DNA of 64,000 nt from Streptomyces sp. NBC_00708 (lineage in GTDB: Bacteria > Actinomycetota > Actinomycetes > Streptomycetales > Streptomycetaceae), in NCBI GenBank assembly GCA_036226585.1, contig CP108997.1, forward strand, positions 3,534,001 to 3,598,000, read 5' to 3'. How positions within the stretch are numbered: the stretch's first letter is position 1; every line of letters begins with the position of its first letter. The position numbers and the translations under genes are program-made. Positions 52,641 to 61,400 of this stretch are shown here, in pieces. The notes below the pieces were generated by a model. That model was not told the DNA's origin and ran no database searches. It worked only from the letters and a program-made list of their open reading frames with translations.

Positions 52641-52652
52641 CGCGGTGTTTTC

Positions 52653-53402
52653 CTATGACAGGCGGTCGCGGATCAGGTTGATGACCGCGGGGGCGTGGTC
52701 GTTCAGGTAGAAGTGGCCGCCCTGGTAGGTGTGGAAGGTGCAAGGGGCCGTGGTGTGGGTGGTCCAGGCTGTGGCTTCCGTGGTGGTTACCTCGGGGTCT
52801 TCTGTGCCGTTCAGGACCTCGATGGGGCAGGTCAGGGGGGTGGACGGCTGGTAGCGGTAGGTTTCGGCGGCTTTGTAGTCGGCTCGGATGGCCGGGAGGA
52901 TCGAGCGGAGGAGCTCTTCGTCGGCCAGGACCGCGGGGTCGGTGCCGCTCATGCGGCGGATCGTGGTCAGGAGTTGGGCGTCCGGGGACAGATGGACGTT
53001 TTCGTTCTCGCGGGGCCGGGAAGGGGCGCGGCGGCCCGACGCGAAGAGGGCGACGGGGACGGTGCCGGCCGCTTCCAGCCGGAGGGCGACCTCGAAGCCC
53101 AGGGTCGCGCCCAGGCTGTGGCCGAACAGGGCGATCGGGCGGTCGCACCACGGCAGCATTTCCGCGGTGACCAGGTCGGCCAGGCGGCGGACGTCGTCCA
53201 CGCACGGTTCGTTGCGGCGGTCCTGACGGCCGGGGTACTGGACCGCGAACACGTCCGCGGCCGGGGCCAGGGCCCGGGAGACCGGGAAGTAGTAGCTCGC
53301 CGATCCGCCCGCGTGGGGCAGGCAGAAGAGGCGTACGGGGGCCTGTTCGGCCGGGTGGAAGCGGCGCAGCCAGGCGCTGTTGGCCTGCAGCGTGGTGGGC
53401 AT
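52653..53402 (-). CDS. type II (editing) thioesterase
   Basis: A 249-residue alpha/beta-hydrolase of the TEII class, which clears wrongly primed or stalled acyl groups from PKS/NRPS carrier proteins. RLFCLPHAGGSASYYFPVS, the nucleophile GHSLG with Ser96, PIEVLNGTEDP with the catalytic Asp, and GGHFYL with the His are all present. It is last gene of the leftward set accompanying the PKS; the preceding epsilon subunit gene ends 21 bp upstream. Length is normal. Confidence 0.95.
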   Translation of the reverse strand: MPTTLQANSAWLRRFHPAEQAPVRLFCLPHAGGSASYYFPVSRALAPAADVFAVQYPGRQDRRNEPCVDDVRRLADLVTAEMLPWCDRPIALFGHSLGATLGFEVALRLEAAGTVPVALFASGRRAPSRPRENENVHLSPDAQLLTTIRRMSGTDPAVLADEELLRSILPAIRADYKAAETYRYQPSTPLTCPIEVLNGTEDPEVTTTEATAWTTHTTAPCTFHTYQGGHFYLNDHAPAVINLIRDRLS

Positions 53403-53423
53403 GGAGTTCCTTACGCAGTCGGG

Positions 53424-53609
53424 TTACGGGGCCGGCCAGGTGCCCGGAGGGCGCCAGCCTCGTGCGGGGCCCCAGGTGGCCCGGGGTGGGGCGGTGGGGT
53501 GCGCGGGCGCCTCCTGGGCTCTCGTCGCCGAGAGCAGGACCAGGAGGACGGCGGCCAGTTCGGTGGGGGTCGGGGTTCCGCCTTCGACGCGGATGAGGGA
53601 GTCGGCCAT
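53424..53609 (-). CDS. acyl-CoA carboxylase epsilon subunit
   Basis: A 61-residue protein, MADSLIRVEGGTPTPTELAA then VLLVLLSA, ending in WGPARGWRPPGTWP. This is the usual form of AccE/PccE epsilon subunits, which stabilise the acyl-CoA carboxylase of actinomycetes. The start is ATG 53609, 1 bp after the stop of the beta subunit, so they are translationally coupled. Confidence 0.9.
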   Translation of the reverse strand: MADSLIRVEGGTPTPTELAAVLLVLLSATRAQEAPAHPTAPPRATWGPARGWRPPGTWPAP

Positions 53610-53610
53610 G

Positions 53611-55170
53611 TCAGAACGGTGGGTTGCCGTGCTTGCGTTCGGGTAGCGGCACGTGCTTCGCGCGCAGGACGTCCAGGGCATCGGCCAGCACCTGGCGGGT
53701 GGAGGCGGGGTCGATGACGTCGTCCACCAGGCCGCGTTCGGCCGCGTAGTACGGGTGCATCAGCTCCTGGCGGTACTGCTTGACGCGCTGGGCGCGGGCC
53801 GCCTCCGGGTCGTCGGCGGCGGCGATCTCGCGGCGGAAGACCACGTTGGCGGCGCCCTCCGCGCCCATCACCGCGATCTCGTTGGTGGGCCAGGCGAAGG
53901 ACAGGTCGCAGCCGATGGAGCGGGAGTCCATCACGATGTACGCGCCGCCGTACGCCTTGCGCAGGATGACCTGTACGCGGGGGACCGTCGCGTTGCAGTA
54001 CGCGTACAGGAGCTTCGCGCCGTGGCGGATGACCCCGTTGTGCTCCTGGTCGCTGCCGGGCAGGAAGCCGGGCACATCGACGAGCGTGACCAGCGGGATG
54101 CTGAACGCGTCGCAGGTCTGCACGAAGCGCGCGGCCTTCTCGGAGGCGTGGATGTCCAGGACGCCGGCGAGGGAGGCGGGCTGGTTGGCGACGATGCCGA
54201 CCACGTGGCCGTCCAGGCGGGCGAGGCCGCAGATGATGTTGGTCGCCCAGGTGGCGTGCACCTCGAAGAGGTCGCCGTCGTCGACGATCTCCTCGATCAC
54301 CGCGCGCATGTCGTACGAGAGGTTGGGGTCGGCGGGGACCAGGCGGGACAGGGTGTCGCCGGGGCGGTCCACCGGGTCGTCGCAGGGGACGGCGGGCGGG
54401 AGTTCGCGGTTGTTGGACGGGAGGAGGGTGAGCAGGTGGCGTACCTCCTCCAGGCACTCCTCCTCGGTGTCGTACAGGAACGCGCTCGCGCCGGACACCG
54501 TGGAGTGCACCTGTGCGCCGCCGAGGTCGTTGTGCGTGATCTTCTCGCCGGTGACGGCCTGCACGACGTCGGGGCCCGTGATGTACATCTGTGAGATGTC
54601 GCGGACCATGAACACGTAGTCGGTGAGCGCCGGGGAGTACGTGGCGCCGCCCGCGCACGGGCCGAGCATCACGCTGATCTGCGGGATCACCCCGGACGCG
54701 GCCACGTTGCGGCGGAAGATGCCGCCGTAACCGGCGAGAGCGGTTACACCCTCCTGGATACGGGCGCCCGCGCCGTCGCTGAGCGACACCAGCGGGGCGC
54801 CGGCCGCCAGCGCGAGGTCCATCACCTTGTGGATCTTCTGGGCGTGCGCCTCACCGAGCGAGCCGCCGAAGATCCGGAAGTCGTGCGCGTACACGAACAC
54901 CTTCCGGCCCTCGACCTGGCCCCAGCCGGTCACCACCCCGTCGGTGTGCGGCCTGCGGTCCTCCAGGCCGAATCCCGCCGCGCGGTGGCGGCGCAGCTGT
55001 TCGATCTCGCGGAAGGTCCCCGGATCGAACAGCAGGTCCAGCCGCTCGCGCACAGTGAGCTTGCCCCGCGCGCGCTGCGCCTCGGTGGCGCTCGGCGAAG
55101 GGCCCAGCTCCACGGCCTCCTTGATCGCTCCTCGTTCGGCCACTCGGACACTGACATCGGCAACGGTCAT
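53611..55170 (-). CDS. acyl-CoA carboxylase beta (carboxyltransferase) subunit
   Basis: A 519-residue carboxyltransferase subunit that makes malonyl- or methylmalonyl-type CoA from carboxybiotin. Conserved parts are RGKLTVRERLDLLFDPGTF, SLSDGAGARIQEG, the oxyanion region GPCAGGATYSPALTD, and KAYGGAYIVMDSRSIG. The start is ATG 55170 (TVADVSV); an in-frame ATG at 55233 has no better ribosome site. The position beside the PKS suggests it boosts extender-unit supply. No alpha subunit lies in the visible part. Confidence 0.93.
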   Translation of the reverse strand: MTVADVSVRVAERGAIKEAVELGPSPSATEAQRARGKLTVRERLDLLFDPGTFREIEQLRRHRAAGFGLEDRRPHTDGVVTGWGQVEGRKVFVYAHDFRIFGGSLGEAHAQKIHKVMDLALAAGAPLVSLSDGAGARIQEGVTALAGYGGIFRRNVAASGVIPQISVMLGPCAGGATYSPALTDYVFMVRDISQMYITGPDVVQAVTGEKITHNDLGGAQVHSTVSGASAFLYDTEEECLEEVRHLLTLLPSNNRELPPAVPCDDPVDRPGDTLSRLVPADPNLSYDMRAVIEEIVDDGDLFEVHATWATNIICGLARLDGHVVGIVANQPASLAGVLDIHASEKAARFVQTCDAFSIPLVTLVDVPGFLPGSDQEHNGVIRHGAKLLYAYCNATVPRVQVILRKAYGGAYIVMDSRSIGCDLSFAWPTNEIAVMGAEGAANVVFRREIAAADDPEAARAQRVKQYRQELMHPYYAAERGLVDDVIDPASTRQVLADALDVLRAKHVPLPERKHGNPPF

Positions 55171-55491
55171 GATCCACCCGTCTCTTCGGCCATCGGGCCC
55201 GCCGATGGCGGCGCCCTGGGCAGTGCGTGTCATTGAAGGGGTCCGGGGCGCGCGCGGAGAACACCGACCACCCCCCTGACCGCTCCCCGCCCCACCGGGA
55301 CCCGGGCCCAGCAGGCATCTCGTCCGCCACCACCCCTGTCACCGGCGGTTTTACGGGGGCGCGGGCGTGCGGCGTGCAGGGTCAACACCTGGGGGGATAG
55401 GGGTGTCGCGGCCCTTCGGGGGCGACCTAGCGTGCGGACACCCCGTGGCTGGAATGACGCGGGGGATTCGATACGAGCTGGGAGCGTGCAG
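55171..55491. other. divergent promoter region between accessory operon and PKS gene
   Basis: About 320 bp, with no convincing gene. An imperfect palindrome at 55385-55406 (arms ACACC and GGTGT around a G-rich centre) and a small GTCGC/GCGAC pair at 55405-55427 are candidate regulator-binding sites, unproven. Confidence 0.35.
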
Positions 55492-58400
55492 ATGTCCGCG
55501 GGCTTCGATCCTGTCGCTGATGACATGTCCGGCGCGGAGGTCCGCCCGGGGGGACGCTCGGAGGCCCTTCCGGGGGAGAACCCCGGGGCTGCCCTGGCCG
55601 GCCGGCTCTCCGGGCTCCCCGGGAGCGAGCAGACCAGGCTTCTGACCGACCTCGTCTGCGAGCAGACCGCGGAGTGCCTGCGCAAGGTGCGCCCCGACAC
55701 CGAGCCGGTGGTCGTCGCCCAAACCTCGTTCCGCGAACTGGGGCTGGATTCCATCGCCCTCGTCGATCTGCACGCGCGCATCAACGCGGCGACCGGGCTC
55801 GCGCTGCCCGTGACCGCCGCCTTCGACCACCCGAGCCCCGGACTGCTCGCCGACCGCGTCCGTACGGAGCTGCTGGGCGCATCCGCAGGGAGTGCCCCCG
55901 CCGAGCCCGTCGCGGAGCCGGCACCGGCCTTCGACGGCGAGCCGATCGCGGTCGTCGGGATCAGCGGCCGCTTCCCGGGCGGGATCCGTTCGGCCGAGGA
56001 CCTGTGGGACCTCGTCGACGCGGGTGCGAGCGCCGTCGGGCCGTTCCCCGACAACCGGGGATGGAACCTGGACGCGCTGTTCGACGAGGACCCCACCGTT
56101 CCCGGCACCTGCTACACGCAAACCGGCGGGTTCCTGCACGATGCCGCCGAGTTCGACGCCGAGTTCTTCGGGATCGGCCCGCGCGAGGCGCTGGCCATGG
56201 ACCCGCAGCAGCGGCTGCTCCTGGAGACGGCCTGGGAGGCGCTGGAGCGTACGGGGATCGACCCGACCTCGTTGCGCGGCAGCCGTACGGGCGTGTTCAT
56301 CGGCGCCGGTCCCTCCGAGTACGGGCCCCGGGTGCAGGACGCCCCCGAGAACCTGACCGGGTACCTGGTCACCGGCGGCGCGCTCAGTGTCACCTCGGGG
56401 CGGGTCGCGTACGCGCTCGGCCTGGAGGGCCCCGCGCTCACCGTCGACACCGCCTGCTCCGGTTCGCTGGTCTCCCTGCACCTCGCCGTGCAGTCGCTGC
56501 GCAGGGGCGAGTGCTCGATGGCGCTGGCGGGCGGTGTCACCGTCCTCAGCACGCCCGGCCTGTTCACGGAGTTCAGCCGGCAGCGCGGGCTCGCCCCGGA
56601 CGGACAGATCAAGGCGTTCGCGGACGGCGCCGACGGGACCTCCTTCGCGGAGGGCGTCGGCCTGCTCGTGGTGGAACGGCTCTCCGACGCCCGGCGCAAC
56701 GGCCACAACATCCTCGCCGTCGTCCGGGGTTCGGCCATCAACCAGGACGGCGCGAGCAACGGGCTCACCGCTCCCAGCGGCACCGCCCAGCAGCGCGTCA
56801 TCGCCCAGGCCCTCGCCGATGCCGGGCTCACCCCCGCAGAGGTGGACGCCGTCGAGGCGCACGGCACCGGCACCACCCTCGGCGACCCGATCGAGGCGAG
56901 CGCCCTCATCGCCACCTACGGCAAGGACCGGCCGGGGGACCGTCCGCTGTGGCTCGGCTCGGTGAAGTCGAACCTCGGGCACACCCAGGCCGCCGCCGGT
57001 GTGGCCGGGCTGATGAAGATGATCATGGCAATGCGGAACGGGGTCCTTCCCCGCACGCTGCACGTCGACACCCCCACCGGCAACGTCGACTGGTCCGCCG
57101 GGACCGTCCAGCTGCTCACCGAGCCCGTCGCGTGGCCGCAGACGGAGGACCGGCCGCGCCGGGCGGGCGTCTCCGGATTCGGGATCAGCGGCACCAACGC
57201 GCATGTGATCGTGGAGGAACCGCCGGCGCAGGACGCGGTCCCGGTCGCGGAGGAGCCTGTCGCCGGGCCGGTGCTCGTGCCCGTCGGCGCACGCTCCGAG
57301 GACGGGCTGCGGGCTCAGGCCGCCCGGCTGGCGGACTTCCTGGAGGAGCGGGACGACCTCACCGCCGCCGACCTCGGGCACGCGCTCGGCACCGGCCGAG
57401 CCGCCCTCGAACACCGTGCCGCCGTCGTCGCGGACGGCCGCGGTGAACTGCTCGGCAAGCTGCGCGCCCTCGCCGACGGCACGGCCACCGCCGACACGCA
57501 CACGGGCACGCTGCCCGCCGGACGGCTCGCGTTCCTCTTCACCGGCCAGGGCAGCCAGCGCCTCGCGATGGGCCGCCGGCTGTACGACGCCTTCCCGGTC
57601 TTCGCGGACGCTCTCGCCGACGCCATCGGCTGGCTCGACCTCCAGCTCGACCTCTCGCTGTGGGACGTCCTGTTCGCCGAGGAGGGCTCGCGGGAAGCAG
57701 CCCTGCTCGATCAGACGCGTTACGCGCAGACCGCGCTGTTCGCCGTCGAGGTCGCCCTGTTCCGGCTGGTCGAGTCGTGGGGCATCCGGCCCGACTTCCT
57801 GGCCGGTCATTCCATCGGGGAGATCGCGGCCGCCCATGTCGCCGGGGTGCTCAACCTGGAGGACGCGGCGATCCTGGTCGCGGCCCGGGGACGGCTGATG
57901 CAGGAACTCCCGGCCGGCGGCGCGATGATCGCCGTCCAGGCGACCGAGGAGGAGGTGGCCCCGTTCCTCGGGGACCGGGTCGCCGTCGCCGCGCTCAACG
58001 GGCCCGGCTCCCTGGTGCTCTCCGGCGAGGAGGAGGCCACCGTCGCGCTGGCCGAGCGGTTCGCCGCGCAGGGCCGCAAGACCAAGCGGCTCCAGGTCAG
58101 CCACGCCTTCCACTCGCCGTTGATGGCGCCGATGCTGGAGGAGTTCCGCCGGATCGCCGGCGTCCTGACGTACTCCGCGCCCCGGATTCCGCTCGTCTCC
58201 ACTGTCACCGGGCGCCTCGCGACCACTGAGGAGCTGTGCTCGCCGGACTACTGGACCGGGCACGTCAGCAGCGCCGTGCGCTTCGCGGACGCCATGGACT
58301 GGCTCGTCGGACAGGGCGGCGCCCGCACCTTCCTGGAGCTGGGCCCGGACGGTGTTCTCAGCGCCCTCGGACAGGGCTGCCTTCCCGAGGAACGCGAGTC

Positions 58401-61400
58401 CGACACCTTCTTCGCTCCGCTGCTTCGCGCCGGGAAGGACGAGGTCCGCGAGGCGCTGGGCGCCGCCGGGCTCGCGCAGGCCCGGGGTGCGCACATCGAC
58501 TGGGAGGCCCTGTACGCGGGCCACGGCACGCGCCGCGTCGAGCTGCCCACGTACGCCTTCCGTACGCGCCGCTACTGGCTGACCCCCGAGCCGTCCGCCG
58601 CCGCGACCGGGCTCGGCCGGCTCGCCTCACAGCATCCCGTCCTGACCTCGGCCGGCGACCTCGCCGGGACCGGGACCACCGTGCTCACGGGACGCGTGTC
58701 GCCGCGGACCCACCCGTGGACCGCCGATCACATGATCGCCGGGGTCACTCTGCTCCCGGGCACCGCCCTGGTCGAACTCGCCCTGCGAGCCGCCACGGAG
58801 ACCGGCTGCGGACTCGTCGATGAGCTGACCCTCCAGGCGCCGCTGGTGCTGCCCGCGACGGGTGGGGTGGACCTACAGGTCGTCGTCGCCCCGGCCGACG
58901 AATCCGGTCGCCGGAGCGTCGAGTGCTTCTCCCGGCCGGACGGTGTCGAAACCTCCGAGGACGCCTGGACCCGGCACGCCACCGGTGTCCTGGCCCCGGC
59001 CGCGCCCGCGCCGGACACCGCGGCGCTGTCCGGCACCTGGCCCCCGGCCGGTGCCGTCCCGCTCGATGTCAGCACGCTGTACGCCGACATGGCCGAGGAG
59101 GGCTACGGCTACGGGCCCGCCTTCCACGGGGTGCGCGCCGCCTGGCTGCTCGCCGGCGAGGTCTACGCCGACGTCGAACTCCCGGAGCACGTACGGGCCG
59201 ACGCGCCCGGCTACGGCCTGCACCCGGCGCTGCTGGACGCCGCCCTGCACCCCGCCGACCACGCCCTCGCCACGGCCGGCGACCGGCCCGAGGGCACCTG
59301 GATCCCGTTCTCCTGGAACAGGGCCGCGCTCTACGCGTCCGGCGCGTCCGCCGTGCGCGTACGCATCGCCGCACGCGGCTCTGACGAACTGGACGTGACG
59401 GTCGCGGATGCGACCGGCGCCCCGGTCGCCCGCGTCGAGTCCCTGCTGCTGCGCGCCGTCACCGCCGAGCAGCTGGCCGCCGACCGTTCTGACCCGCTGC
59501 TCGCCGTGCGGTGGAACGCGCTGGAACTCCCTTCGGGTGAAGCCGTGTTCGGCGTGTTTGGCGAGGACCTGGGCGAGGAAGTCCCGCCTGTTGTCGTGTA
59601 CCGCACGCTGCCCACCCCGGACGGCGATGTGCCCGCCGCCGTGCGTGCCGTCGCCGCCGACGCGCTCGCCGCCGTACAGGCGTGGCTGGCGGACGACCGC
59701 TACGCCGGGTCGCAGCTCGCCGTCGTCACACGGGGCGGGGCCGCCGTGCCCGGCACCGATGTGGACCTCGGCCAGGCGCCCGTCTGGGGCCTGGTGCGGT
59801 CGGCGGAGGCGGAGAACCCCGGCCGCTTCGTGCTCGTCGACACCGACGAGGCCGGTGCGGAGCACCTGGGCCGTGCCCTGGCCGCGTCGTCGGAGCCCGA
59901 AATGGCGCTGCGCGGCGACCGCTTGTACGTCCCCCGGCTGGCCGCCGTGCCCGTGCTCGACGAGGAGCGCCCCACGCCCTGGGACGCGACCGGCACCGTG
60001 CTCCTGACCGGTGGTACAGGCGGCGTGGGCGCCGAACTCGCCCGCCACCTGGTGCGTGAGCACGGCGTACGCCACCTGATCCTCACCAGCAGGCGCGGCA
60101 CGGACGCCCCCGGCGCCCGTGAACTCCTCGCCGACCTGGCCGAGTCGGGTGCCGAGGTCACCGTCAGCGCCACCGATGTCGCGGACCGGGATGCCCTGGC
60201 CGCCCTGCTCGCCGCCGTTCCGGCCGCGCACCCGCTGCGCGCCGTGGTGCACGCGGCGGGCGTCATCGACGACGGTCTGGTCGGACACCTCAGCGCCGAA
60301 CGGCTCGACACCGTGCTGCGGCCCAAGGTGGACGCAGGCTGGCATCTGCACGAGCTGACGGCGGGCCTCGACCTCGCCGCGTTCGTGCTCTTCTCCTCCG
60401 CCTCGACCGTTCTGGACGGTGCCGGGCAGGGCAACTACGCCGCCGCCAACCTCTTCCTGGACGCCCTGGCCGCCCGCCGGGCAGCCGCCGGACAGGTCGT
60501 GACCTCGCTCGCGTGGGGGCTGTGGGCCGGGGGCGGCGGGATGGGCGCGACGCTCGACGCCGCCGCGCTGACCCGTATCGAGCGCCTCGGTCTGGACTCG
60601 CTGTCCTTCGAGGAGAACCTCGCCCAGCTCGACAAGGCCCTGGCCACCACCTTCGAGCCGGCCGTGGTCCCCGTACGCGTCAACCAGCGTGCCGTACGCA
60701 ACCGTACGGACGGCACGCCCACCCTGCTGCGCGCCCTGGTACGCCCCCGTACGGTTCCCGTCGCACAGTCGGCAGGGGCGCCCGCCGCCACGGGGGCCGC
60801 CCCGCTCGCGGCACGCCTCGCGGAGCTGGGCGCGGCCGACCGGCTGGCGCATGTCCTGCGGATGGTGCGCACCGAGACGGCCGCCGTTCTCGGCTACCAG
60901 AGCGCCGACGAGGTCAGTGCCACCCGCGCCTTCATGGAGACCGGCTTCGACTCGCTGGCCGCCGTGGAGCTGCGCAACCGGCTCGCCGCCGCGACCGGTC
61001 TCCGGCTGAGCGCGACCCTGACCTTCGACTACCCGACGGCGACGGCGCTGGCCGAGCACCTGGTGACGAAGCTCGTGGGCGAGGCCACGGCGTCGGGCCC
61101 GGCGGCGCCGGTGGTTCGTGCCGCTGCCACGGATCAGGACCCGATCGTCATCGTCTCCATGGCCTGCCGCTACCCGGGCGGGGTGTCCTCGCCCGAGGAG
61201 CTGTGGCAGCTCGTCGACGAGGGCTCCGACGCCATCGGGCCCTTTCCCACCGACCGGGGCTGGGACACCGACCTGTACGACCCGGAGATCGGCAAGCCGG
61301 GGCGCACGTACTCCACGGAGGGCGCGTTCCTGTACGACGCCGCCCAGTTCGACCCGGCGTTCTTCGGGATCAGCCCGCGCGAGGCGCAGGCCATGGACCC

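Noticed and set aside
55385..55406. Palindrome upstream of the PKS as an operator for a named polyene regulator
   Set aside because: It does not match a binding consensus I can state with confidence, so no regulator is named.
55674..57446. Plus-strand frame within the PKS N-terminus
   Set aside because: It is out of frame with the clear ACP and KS motifs and is Arg/Ala-rich shadow coding.
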